DNA of 64,000 nt from contig NZ_FNDJ01000022.1 in the NCBI RefSeq assembly GCF_900099965.1, positions 1-64,000 of the forward strand. Reading direction: 5' to 3'. This DNA is from Nonomuraea jiangxiensis (GTDB taxonomy: Bacteria > Actinomycetota > Actinomycetes > Streptosporangiales > Streptosporangiaceae). Each line of letters begins with the position of its first letter. Within the stretch, counting starts at the first letter, position 1. The notes under the pieces were generated by a model. That model was not told the DNA's origin, did no database searches, and saw nothing but the letters and a program-made list of their open reading frames with translations. A program made the translations under genes and the position numbers. Positions 38,443-46,394 of the stretch are shown in pieces.

Positions 38443-39081
38443 ATGGGACATCGAGAGCAGCTCCTTGAGGGCGCGAAGCGGTGCATCGTGGAGCGCGGTT
38501 ACGCGCACACCACCGCCCGGCACATCAGCGCCGCATCAGGGGCCAACCTCGCCTCCATCGGCTATCACTTCGGCTCGAAGGAGGCGCTACTCCGCGAGGC
38601 CCTCATCGAGATGACGCAGGACTGGACCGACCTGTGGCAGGTCACCGTCTACGCCGACGAGACCGACCCGTTGGAGGGCTTCGAGAAGACCTGGATACAG
38701 ATCGTCGACAGCTTCAAGGAGAACCGCCCGCTGCTGGCCGCCAACTTCGAGGCGCTCACCTGCGCCGAGCACGCGCCGGACCTGCGAGAGAGGCTCGGCA
38801 TCGCGCTCGCGTCGGCAGCCGCCCCGGAGGGGCTGGCCAAGCTGCTCGGCACGGACGAGTCGCTCGACGAGGAGTCCGCACGCGCGGTGGGCCGGCTCTA
38901 CCTCACCCTGCTCCAGGGGCTGATGGCGCAATGGCTGATCAGCCCCGACCTGGTGTCGGTGACCGATCTGACCGACGGGCTGCGCGTGCTCCTCCGCCAG
39001 CCCCCGATCCATCGGCGCGGGAGCCATCCGCGCCCCATACACGAGGCACTCGACACCGCATCTTCGGCGAACAACAGTTGA
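38443..39081 (+). CDS. TetR-family repressor of the adjacent exporter
   Basis: 212-residue regulator with an N-terminal TetR HTH (residues about 5-50; TARHISAASGANLASIGYHF then GSKEALLREAL) and a ligand-binding C-terminal half. It is divergent from the DHA2 exporter with a palindromic operator between them. The classical reading is a repressor released by the macrolactam or an intermediate. ATG 38443 is used; upstream codons in the same frame cross the operator. A short ABC-like ORF follows 19 nt downstream on the same strand. Confidence 0.93.
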   Translation: MGHREQLLEGAKRCIVERGYAHTTARHISAASGANLASIGYHFGSKEALLREALIEMTQDWTDLWQVTVYADETDPLEGFEKTWIQIVDSFKENRPLLAANFEALTCAEHAPDLRERLGIALASAAAPEGLAKLLGTDESLDEESARAVGRLYLTLLQGLMAQWLISPDLVSVTDLTDGLRVLLRQPPIHRRGSHPRPIHEALDTASSANNS

Positions 39082-39100
39082 GCTGATTCGGGGGACTCCT

Positions 39101-39430
39101 GTGTTCCAAAAGCCGCCACTTTCGTTTGTCGCGCCGTCCACCCTCGTCGACAACTCGGATATCCCGGACCACTGGACCGGCCGCGACCTGCTGACGTCGG
39201 TCATCCTCTGGTACGGGCTGGATCCGGTGCTGGCCGCGCAGCGCGCGGAAGAGCTGCTCGGCCCCTGGGATCTGGCCGAGGCGGAGATCACCCCGGTGCG
39301 TGAATACTCCCCGGGCATGATCAGAAAGATCAGCCTGCTGGTCACCCTTCTGCCTGAACCGCAGCCACTGGCGTTCGACACGCTGCTGAGCGAAGCCGGC
39401 CACTCCTCGAAGTCCTGGATGAGCGCTTGA
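39101..39430 (+). CDS. Truncated, degenerate ABC-transporter ATPase-like protein
   Basis: 109-residue product. Residues 25-95 follow the middle of an ABC-2-type drug-exporter ATPase: TGRDLLTSVILWYGLDPVLA, then a helical segment, then YSPGMIRKISLLVTLLPEP and LAFDTLLSEAG. These correspond to the signature and Walker B regions, but the signature SGGQ/M is SPGM and the Walker B aspartate is not followed by glutamate. Walker A and the N-terminal third are absent, so it cannot be a working ATPase. It follows the TetR gene with a purine-rich stretch (GGGGGACT) before GTG 39101 and may be co-transcribed. It is either a decaying relic of a DrrA-like resistance gene or a repurposed small protein. Confidence 0.55.
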   Translation: MFQKPPLSFVAPSTLVDNSDIPDHWTGRDLLTSVILWYGLDPVLAAQRAEELLGPWDLAEAEITPVREYSPGMIRKISLLVTLLPEPQPLAFDTLLSEAGHSSKSWMSA

Positions 39431-39495
39431 TCAGTGCTCCGTCCCCCGAGCCGCCCCCCGAGCCGGCCGCCTCGGCTGACGTGCGCCGCGGCGCG

Positions 39496-42270
39496 TCATA
39501 CGGGATACGTCTGTTTCGACGAATCCCGTACGCCGAGCGACAGCTCGGTCGGCAGGTCGGCGCGCCGCTTCACGTTGAGCTTCCGATACACCCGGGTGAG
39601 ATGCTGCTCTACCGTGCTGACCGTGATGAACAGGCGCTCGCTGATCTCCCTGTTGGTGTAGCCGAACGCGGCCAGCGCGGCGACGCGCCGCTCGGCGTCG
39701 CTGAGCGCCGCCGCCTCACCCAGATCTCCGCCGCTGTCCTCATCGCGCGGCTGCAGCCGCGCGGACAGCGGGCCGGCCTCGCACGCCTTGGCGATCTGCT
39801 TGGCCCGCCGGGCCATCAACCGCGCCCGGGTGATGTCGCCGAGCTCCTGGTAGGCGTCGCTGAGATCCGCGTACGCCCAGCCGAGCTCCAGCAGGTCGCC
39901 GGACCGTTGCAGCAGTGACATCGCCTCCTGCAGCCTCCCCGGGCGCTGCCGCAGCTCGGTGACCGACGCCAGCAGCCGCAACGCCCGGCCGTGCACCCGC
40001 GGGTGGGTGCCGCCGGGTATGGATAACTGCTCCGTGATCTTCTGCCGCGCCTCCTCGACCGCGCCTATCTGCAGATACGTGCGGGCGATCGCGCAACGCC
40101 AGTCCACGAGCGCGGGAATGTCGAGGTCCCACTCGCGCAGTAGCTCACCGCACTCGTGAAAGTCGCTCAACGCCGCCCGCGTGCGGTTCGTGGCGAGGTA
40201 GTAGTCCCCTCTGGCCTGCAAGAAGAGCGGCCACAACGTGGTTCGCGGCATGTCGCTGGGAACCCCCCGCTTGATGATCTCCGCCGCCTCGTCCAGGTCT
40301 CCCATGGCGACGGCGGCCCGCAGCAGCACCGTCAGCGGCAACCCGAGGATCACCCCCCAGCCCGTCCGCGACATCCCGCTCAGAGCCTGCCGCGCGTACC
40401 GCCGGGCCTCGCCCAGCTCACCGTGCTGCACGGCCAGCCACGACCGGATCCCGGCGAGGGCGGCCGTCCACCGTGGAAACCCGCGCGCCGCCCCCTCGGT
40501 GCCGAGCGATTCGCACCACCGCACCGCCTCCTGGTAGCGGCCCGTATAGGCCAGGGCGAACAGCGCGCCGAAGACCGCCTCCAGCTCCGCGTCGGCCAGG
40601 TTGCAGCTTTCCAGCAACTCCTGGGCGGCGCCGACGATGTCCTCCTCGGCCTTGCCCAGCAGCAGGTTGCTCAGCGAGAACTCCCGGCCGGCCGTGCCGT
40701 CCTCACCCGTCGGCCCGTCCGCCTCGCCCCCGACGAACATGGTGGGAAAGATCAACCGCACCCACTCCCGGGTGAAACAGAGCCGGGAATGCCCCCGGGA
40801 CGGGGTGTCGCACGAGGTCCAGTCGTAGACCGTGGCCGCACGGTTGGAGCGGCCGTGCCACAGCAGATACCTGCTGAGGGCGCGGGCGTCCGCGGCGGCA
40901 AGCTGACCGCGCCCGAAAGCGTCCTCCAGCGGGGCCAGGAAGCGCAGCGCCGCGGCGGGCCGATGGCACCAGTTCGCCCGGGCCAGCTCGGTCAGCATCG
41001 CCGCCCTCGTCGCTTCGTCGTCGCAGATGAGCCGGGCCAGCTCCAGACAATTGATCGCTCGATCCTGGTCGTCATGCACGAGCGCCGCCTGGGCTGCCTC
41101 GCGCAGCACCGCCACCATCCACGGCTCCGCTTCGGCCGGAGTGGCCGGACTGGAGGTCAGCAGGTGGTCGGCGATGTCCCCGGGCTCGGCGCCGAGCTGA
41201 TACATGATCCGCGCCGCCCGCATGTGCATGACGGACTGCCGGTCCGGGCTCAGATCCCGGAGGACGGCCTTACGCATCGTCGGATGCCGGAACTGGCATC
41301 CCTGCAGCAGCCCCGCCCCGTCCAGGGCCTCCAGCGCGGGGAGCACATAGGCGGGCTTCACGCCGAGCAGTTGCGCCACCGAGCCGGTACTGGCCGAGCG
41401 CCCGAGCAGGGCGACGCCGCGGGCCGCGTCCAGGATCCGCGGATCCCATCGGTGCAGGCAGGACAGGACTGCTTGGTGGAGATGGCGGCCGACGCCCGGC
41501 TGGGAGCCCTCCGGCGACCAGCCACCCTGCGCCACGTCCCAGTAGTCCTGCACCATGGCGTGCAGGAGGAGGGGGTTCCCCCCGCTCAGCCGGTGGTACT
41601 CCGGGGCCAGCCGGGCGGCGGGCTCGGTGCCCATCGTGTCCCGGAGATGTTCCTCCACCCCCGTCGGCGACAACCCGGCGATCCGCGCTTGAACGCAATT
41701 GGGTTGCCGGGTGAGCTCGGCGCTGAACAGGGAGTTCACCGAACGGCGCTGCGACAATGAGGTCACGGCCAGCAGCAGCGGAGCGTTCGCCATGCGCCGC
41801 TGGATGTAGAGCAGGGCCTGCAGGCTCGGGCCGTCCGCGTTGTGCACGTCGTCGACGGACAGCAGGATCGGCTGTCGCTTGGTGAGCACCACGAGGACTT
41901 CGCACAGCCGCGCCGCGACATGCGTGAGGTTCTGCCCGAGCACCACCGGGTCGGGCACCCCGGAGATCCCGTTGATCGGTTCCGGAACAAGCGTCTGCTC
42001 CACCTCGTCGGCGAACTCCGGAGGCAGCTCGGCAGAACGAAACAACTGTCCGAGGGTCCCCAAAGGAAACATTCGTTCCGCACGCGACCCGGCGCTTTTC
42101 ATCAGAAGGAATCCGGCCGCGCCCGCCTCGTTGGCACAGGCCTGCAATAATGCACTCTTACCCGTGGCGCCGGAACCGGTTATCAACATGACTCCGCCGG
42201 TCCCGCCTGACGCCTTCTCTATAAGGCTACGGAAATCTGCCAGCGCTTCTGCACGTTCGATGAGCTGCAT
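39496..42270 (-). CDS. LAL-type (MalT-like) LuxR-family transcriptional activator
   Basis: 924-residue large ATP-binding LuxR regulator. Walker A GSGATGKS lies at residues 32-39, a Walker B-like ILLSVDDVHNADG near 135, and a long TPR-like helical middle follows. A C-terminal LuxR HTH (about 855-910: LSDAERRVAALAAFGYTNREISERL, VSTVEQHLTRVYRKL) ends the protein. LAL proteins commonly act as pathway-specific activators of macrolide and macrolactam clusters. Codon 41 is TTA (42148-42150), the rare leucine codon read by the bldA tRNA, so translation may be tied to development. The gene faces the ABC-like fragment tail to tail. A region of 1.2 kb without genes lies upstream, holding a promoter-like element with the CCCCTA repeat. 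Confidence 0.94.
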   Translation of the reverse strand: MQLIERAEALADFRSLIEKASGGTGGVMLITGSGATGKSALLQACANEAGAAGFLLMKSAGSRAERMFPLGTLGQLFRSAELPPEFADEVEQTLVPEPINGISGVPDPVVLGQNLTHVAARLCEVLVVLTKRQPILLSVDDVHNADGPSLQALLYIQRRMANAPLLLAVTSLSQRRSVNSLFSAELTRQPNCVQARIAGLSPTGVEEHLRDTMGTEPAARLAPEYHRLSGGNPLLLHAMVQDYWDVAQGGWSPEGSQPGVGRHLHQAVLSCLHRWDPRILDAARGVALLGRSASTGSVAQLLGVKPAYVLPALEALDGAGLLQGCQFRHPTMRKAVLRDLSPDRQSVMHMRAARIMYQLGAEPGDIADHLLTSSPATPAEAEPWMVAVLREAAQAALVHDDQDRAINCLELARLICDDEATRAAMLTELARANWCHRPAAALRFLAPLEDAFGRGQLAAADARALSRYLLWHGRSNRAATVYDWTSCDTPSRGHSRLCFTREWVRLIFPTMFVGGEADGPTGEDGTAGREFSLSNLLLGKAEEDIVGAAQELLESCNLADAELEAVFGALFALAYTGRYQEAVRWCESLGTEGAARGFPRWTAALAGIRSWLAVQHGELGEARRYARQALSGMSRTGWGVILGLPLTVLLRAAVAMGDLDEAAEIIKRGVPSDMPRTTLWPLFLQARGDYYLATNRTRAALSDFHECGELLREWDLDIPALVDWRCAIARTYLQIGAVEEARQKITEQLSIPGGTHPRVHGRALRLLASVTELRQRPGRLQEAMSLLQRSGDLLELGWAYADLSDAYQELGDITRARLMARRAKQIAKACEAGPLSARLQPRDEDSGGDLGEAAALSDAERRVAALAAFGYTNREISERLFITVSTVEQHLTRVYRKLNVKRRADLPTELSLGVRDSSKQTYPV

Positions 42271-42935
42271 GGCCCATGCCTCCAGCCGGCCACCCTAGTC
42301 GTCGTTCTCGATGAGTTACTTTCTTCCAGCGGATTTCAGCGATCCCCTCGGCGTCTTTCGTCCGAGAGAAGGGTTCGCGGGGCAGGGTGACACGCAGGGG
42401 ACACGAAAGTAATCGGTCGCCCAAATTCTGATGTCGGGATACTTGTGCGCGGCATTGCCGTCGCGCACGATGCGTGGCGGGCCGGGGCCTCCCGCCGCTC
42501 CGGCGGCGACTCCCAGTGTGGCCGCCGCGAGCTTCATCTCGGTTACAAGGCATGCCGCCGACGCCACGGTCCCCTCGTCGGCGCGCTGCACACACCCGGT
42601 TCCGTCACGACGGTGTGGGGCAAGCCTCGATCCCCGCCAACACGATCCGCCCCCGCCTCGCCGAGCGCGCGACACATTGCGCGCCCAGGTCACACGCCCC
42701 GTTTCCTTGCCGTCTCTCTCCCGCACGTGCGTCCCCCGCAATCCTCATCCCCCAGCATGTCATGCTGAAGGAAAGGCATAGAGTGCGATATTTCCGAGTA
42801 TCAAAGATTCACTCTTCAACCAGTCTGTCAGGGTGGAGTCGGAAGGAGAGGACGATCCTCGGGTGCGACGGGCGACTCGTGACTAGATGTGTTGATGACA
42901 TCGCCAATTGTCGGTGAACCGGACAACATGACGCT

Positions 42936-42989
42936 AGTATATGTTGACAGATCATCCCTCGACCCCTAACGCCCCCCCTATCTCCCCTC
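42936..42989 (-). promoter_or_regulatory. Promoter-like element with CCCCTA direct repeat, directed at the LAL gene
   Basis: Reading leftwards, CCCCTA units at 42975-42980 and 42963-42968 (12 bp apart, with a third CCCCTC at 42984-42989) are followed 21 nt later by TATACT (42936-42941), a near-consensus -10. The nearest gene in that direction is the LAL activator, about 660 nt away, so a long leader or another start is needed. A TTGACA at 42944-42949 reads the opposite way. Autoregulation by the activator is an inference. Confidence 0.45.
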
Positions 42990-43017
42990 TTGGATGAGCC
43001 GGATGGGAGACCGGTGG

Positions 43018-43140
43018 TTATGGTGCGAGTGACAGGAATCGCTCGCGAACAGCGACCTGCACACAGAGTCACGGATAATCGGGAATATCTCGGCGATCGG
43101 CACACAGCGTCACGGAGAATGGGAACACTTCAGCGACCTG
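43018..43140. repeat. Degenerate 41-bp tandem repeat (possible insertion-element end)
   Basis: Two clear units start at 43059 and 43100 (GCACACAG then GTCACGGA, then GGGAA, ending in GCGA), about 32 of 41 positions alike. A third, poorer copy precedes them. Direct repeats of this size at an end are known for IS21-type elements, but no transposase is present, so the origin is a guess. Confidence 0.4.
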
Positions 43141-43504
43141 CGTCCCCTCGCGCGGCGGCGGAGCGAGGAGGGCGGCGAGAGGCCCGGTCCTCCGGTGCGC
43201 ATCTCGCTCTGGCGTCGGCGCCGAGCCGCCGTTCGAGGGCGGCGATCCGGTGGCGCAGGGCGGGTAGGGGCGTCCCGTGCGGAGATGCCGAACGCGACCC
43301 CTGATGATCAGGAACAGCGAAACCGCCGGCGTGACAAGTCGCGTGTCACGGCCTGAGGTCGGGCGGTACTTCTTCGTGGGGCCACGGGCGGGACCTTGAG
43401 CACCCACTAAATGTCCGCATAATTACGGCCACCGCCCTCGACTGTTCCCCGCCCAACCGACGAACACCTCTCGGTAAGTTGGAGCCTGTGCCGAGGAGAA
43501 GATC

Positions 43505-43790
43505 ATGACCGCCCCCTACACCTTCGACGTCTTTTGCAGCCTTGACGGTTACGGCTCCTAGAACAGCAGCGGCGACTGGGGTGGGTACTGAGGTGAGCAA
43601 GGGCCCGAGTTTCTTGATCGCCGCCTCGCCTTGTACGGCGAAAAGCAGCGGATGGTCCTCGGGGCCGACACCTTTCGGCAATTCGTGGAGGTGCTGTGCC
43701 GTGGACCCGATCTTCCAGGGTGCGGCACCCCGCCCCGTCAAGAAGCACGCGGGGACGACCTCTAGAACCAAGGCCCGCGGAGGAGGAAGG
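43505..43790 (+). pseudogene. Dihydrofolate-reductase-family (RibD C-terminal domain) pseudogene
   Basis: After a GAGGAG ribosome-binding site, ATG 43505 opens into the typical start of this family (MTAPYTFDVFCSLDGYG). The frame is broken by TAG at 43559, where relatives have a second aromatic residue, and by TGA at 43589, where a Trp is expected. Homology continues in frame through GPEFLDRRLALYG, RMVLGADTFRQFVEVL to about 43700. The sequence then jumps to a late family motif VDPIFQGAA in the +1 frame at 43701, so the middle of the gene is deleted. The rest is unrecognisable. An intact member of the same superfamily is at 49870-50472. Confidence 0.8.
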
Positions 43791-43807
43791 TGCTTGCGCG
43801 TGTGCGG

Positions 43808-44953
43808 TCACTCGTAGGCGCGGGCGCGTAGGGCGAGGGTGACAACGGTGGCGTCGGTCGAGGTCATGACGTCGCGCCCGGTGGCCACGGCGAACTGGCG
43901 CAGCCGGTTGAGCACCGTGTTGCGGTGACAGTAGAGCTGCCGCGCGGTCTCCACGACCGATCCGGTGGACAGGTAGCGTTCGACCGTCTCCAGGATCCGG
44001 GCGACGTCACGGGCCGGCAGTTCGCCGAGACCTCCGAGGGCGTCGCGGACGAGGTCGGCTCTGAACTCGCCGAGCGCGCCGGACGCGATCGCCGGCCACA
44101 GGTCCCGGGTGTTGTGCGGCCCGGCGGCGTCCGGAGGCAGGGCGTACAGGCTGAGCTCGGCCAGGCGCACGGCCCTCGGCACCTCGGCGAGGCCGTCGAC
44201 GACCGGGCTCACGGCGCAGCGAACGCCACGGAACCAGCCCTCGGCCGCGCTGCCCGACCGCGCGGGCAGCTGCAGTACGGCGACGGACCCGGCGGGGCGG
44301 TCCTGCGCGTGCACGCGGACGCCGAGGACGTCGAGCTGCTCGCGCAGGGGACGGAAGGTCGCCAGGCAATCCGGGGGCAACGCCACGACGGCGAACGACG
44401 CGTGCTCGTCGAGCCCGAGCACGGTGGCCACCTGCCGCCGGATGTCCGGGTGACGGCCGTCGCATTCCAGCAGCCGCGCGAACCACCGCGCCCGCTCATC
44501 CTGCTGAGCCTGGGCCATCTCCAGCACCCGCTGCTGGTAGGCGGCCAGGATGCTCATGGAGTGATGCTCCACCGCCTCCCACACCCGCGGCGCTTCGGCC
44601 ACCAGGCCGGCGACGTCGCCGGGACCCGCCCGCCGGCACAACTCCTCCCAGACGATCCGGGCGTCGAACCGTACGGCCTGCAGCAACGTGTCCAGCGGCA
44701 CGCCTGCCTCGGCTCGCGCCGCGCCGATCTCGGCCGACGCGCCGGCGATGTGCTCGGGCACCGACAGCCGGCCGATGAGCCGCAGGATCAGTTCGAGGCT
44801 GCGCCGGGCGTCGGCGAGCAGAATCCCCTCCGGAATGACCGTCCCGGCATAGGGCCCGCCGATGAGGACCACCTCGGCGACGAAGCGGTCGGCGAGCGGG
44901 GCGACGTCGCGTACGAGCTCCCGCGAGAGCCGATCGACCACGCCCGAGGCCAT
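43808..44953 (-). CDS. PucR/CdaR-family transcriptional regulator
   Basis: 381-residue regulator. The C-terminal HTH (about 325-375, ETARQLYCHRNTVLNRLRQF) is the PucR-type domain, preceded by a GGDEF-like/CdaR middle region and a helical N-terminal sensory part. Family members control purine, urea or other nitrogen-compound catabolism. Here it is divergent from a transporter and urease-like operon, which it probably regulates through the inverted repeats in the 101-bp gap. The start is ATG 44953. Confidence 0.9.
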   Translation of the reverse strand: MASGVVDRLSRELVRDVAPLADRFVAEVVLIGGPYAGTVIPEGILLADARRSLELILRLIGRLSVPEHIAGASAEIGAARAEAGVPLDTLLQAVRFDARIVWEELCRRAGPGDVAGLVAEAPRVWEAVEHHSMSILAAYQQRVLEMAQAQQDERARWFARLLECDGRHPDIRRQVATVLGLDEHASFAVVALPPDCLATFRPLREQLDVLGVRVHAQDRPAGSVAVLQLPARSGSAAEGWFRGVRCAVSPVVDGLAEVPRAVRLAELSLYALPPDAAGPHNTRDLWPAIASGALGEFRADLVRDALGGLGELPARDVARILETVERYLSTGSVVETARQLYCHRNTVLNRLRQFAVATGRDVMTSTDATVVTLALRARAYE

Positions 44954-44970
44954 CCGCGTTCTCCTCCTCG

Positions 44971-44986
44971 CTGTGCAGATGCACAG
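44971..44986. promoter_or_regulatory. Perfect inverted repeat between the PucR and MHS transporter genes
   Basis: CTGTGCAGATGCACAG has 7-bp arms and a 2-nt centre. It is placed just before TGTAAT (44987-44992), a possible -10 for the transporter operon. A second, imperfect inverted repeat (GATCTGCG 45010-45017 / CGCAGGTC 45025-45032) lies between it and the start codon. Both are candidate PucR or other regulator sites. Confidence 0.5.
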
Positions 44987-45054
44987 TGTAATGGCGCTAC
45001 CTGAGTGCCGATCTGCGATTGAACCGCAGGTCAGAGGCGCGGCAAGGTGTCACC

Positions 45055-46344
45055 ATGCAACGTACGGCTCACCCCCAGCGGCCGGAGACCAGCCCCCGAA
45101 CAGTCGCGCTGGGTGCCTTCGCGGGCACCGCGCTGGAATGGTACGACTACTACATCTACGGCACGGCGGCGGCGCTGGTCTTCGACGGCCAGTTCTTCCC
45201 CGAGCTCAGCCCGTTCGCGGGCACGATGGCCTCCTTCGCCACGTTCGGCGTCGGCTTCGTCGCCAGGCCCCTCGGCGCGGCCGTCTTCGGCCACCTCGGC
45301 GACCGGTACGGCAGGCGCCGCATCCTGATGGTCACCGTCGTCCTCATCGGCGCCGTCACCGGATGCATCGGCCTGCTGCCGACGTATGCGCAGATCGGCG
45401 TGGCGGCGCCGATCCTGCTCGCCACGCTCCGCCTGCTGCAGGGCATCTCCGTCGGCGGTGAGTGGAGCGGCGCCGCCACGCTGGCGATCGAACACGCGCC
45501 GAAGGAGAAGCGCGGCATCTACGGCGTCATGCCGCAGATGGGCTCGCCGGTCGGCTCGCTGACAGCTACGGCCGTGTTCGCGCTGGTCAGCACCCTGCCG
45601 GACGCGCAGTTCGACTCCTGGGGCTGGCGGGTCCCGTTCCTGCTGGGCTTCCCGCTGCTGCTGGTGGCCCTCTGGGTGCGCAGCCGGGTGGACGAGTCGC
45701 CGGTGTTCCGGGAGATGATGACCCAGCAGCGCGCCGCCAAGCGGCCGCTGGTCGAGCTGGTCCGCACCAGCGGCCGGCGGCTGGTGGTCGGCATCGCGGT
45801 GTCGTTCGTCGGGATCGGCGGCTACTACCTGTGCGGTACGTACCTGGTCAACTACGGCTCGGACACCGCCGGTATCGACCGGACGGCGCTGCTCAACGCG
45901 GCCACCCTCGCGTCCTTCATCAACCTGTGCCTCTATCCGCTGTTCGGCCGTATCGCCGACCGCGTCGGGCCGGGACCGGTGGCGGTCTGGGGGGCGGCGG
46001 CCTCGGCCGTGGCGGCGTTCCCGATCTTCTGGCTGGTCGGGCTGGGCAGCACGGTGGGGGTCGCGGCCGGGCTGATCGCCGGTGTGGTGCTGGTGTCGAT
46101 CAGCTATGCCGCGTGCGGGCAGTTGCTCAGCGAGATGTTCACCAGCGAGGTGCGCTACTCGGGAGTGGGATTGTCGTACAACGTCTCGGGGGCCATCAGC
46201 GGCTTCGTGCCGCTGGCCGCGACCGCGCTGCTCGCCGCCACCGGGCAGAACCTGTGGGCGATCGCGGTGATGCTCTGCGTCTTCTCGCTGATCACGCTGT
46301 TCGCCGCCGTGGCGGCGAAGCGGCTCCGGGTCGTGGAACTCTGA
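45055..46344 (+). CDS. MHS-family (metabolite:H+ symporter) MFS transporter
   Basis: 429-residue, 12-helix transporter of the ShiA/ProP/KgtP branch. It has the family opening FAGTALEWYDYYIYG, GHLGDRYGRRRIL between helices 2 and 3, and LRLLQGISVGGEWSGA in helix 5. It should import a small organic solute by proton symport. As first gene of the operon it probably brings in the nitrogen compound handled by the downstream hydrolase and urease-like proteins. ATG 45055 is chosen over upstream GTG codons that fall inside the inverted repeats. Confidence 0.92.
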   Translation: MQRTAHPQRPETSPRTVALGAFAGTALEWYDYYIYGTAAALVFDGQFFPELSPFAGTMASFATFGVGFVARPLGAAVFGHLGDRYGRRRILMVTVVLIGAVTGCIGLLPTYAQIGVAAPILLATLRLLQGISVGGEWSGAATLAIEHAPKEKRGIYGVMPQMGSPVGSLTATAVFALVSTLPDAQFDSWGWRVPFLLGFPLLLVALWVRSRVDESPVFREMMTQQRAAKRPLVELVRTSGRRLVVGIAVSFVGIGGYYLCGTYLVNYGSDTAGIDRTALLNAATLASFINLCLYPLFGRIADRVGPGPVAVWGAAASAVAAFPIFWLVGLGSTVGVAAGLIAGVVLVSISYAACGQLLSEMFTSEVRYSGVGLSYNVSGAISGFVPLAATALLAATGQNLWAIAVMLCVFSLITLFAAVAAKRLRVVEL

Positions 46345-46394
46345 CGTGGCGGTGGCTCCGGGTCGCAGGGCTCGGACGTGAGGAAGGACCGATG

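Larger units (their letters stand above)
42271..43504. other. 1.2-kb region without a credible gene
   Basis: Short ORFs exist on both strands, but none shows a recognisable domain, convincing start site or actinomycete third-position GC pattern. AT-richer patches, a promoter-like element (42936-42980) and degenerate 41-bp repeats (43018-43140) are the only structure seen. It marks the boundary between the polyketide cluster and the catabolic genes. Confidence 0.6.

Noticed and set aside
39431..39495. Possible terminator between the convergent ABC-like and LAL genes
   Set aside because: Only a 5-bp AGCCG/CGGCT stem with a 7-nt loop is visible, too weak to annotate.
42431..43407. Several ORFs of 70-150 codons in the boundary region
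   Set aside because: No domain, poor start contexts, overlapping on both strands with unusual codon use.
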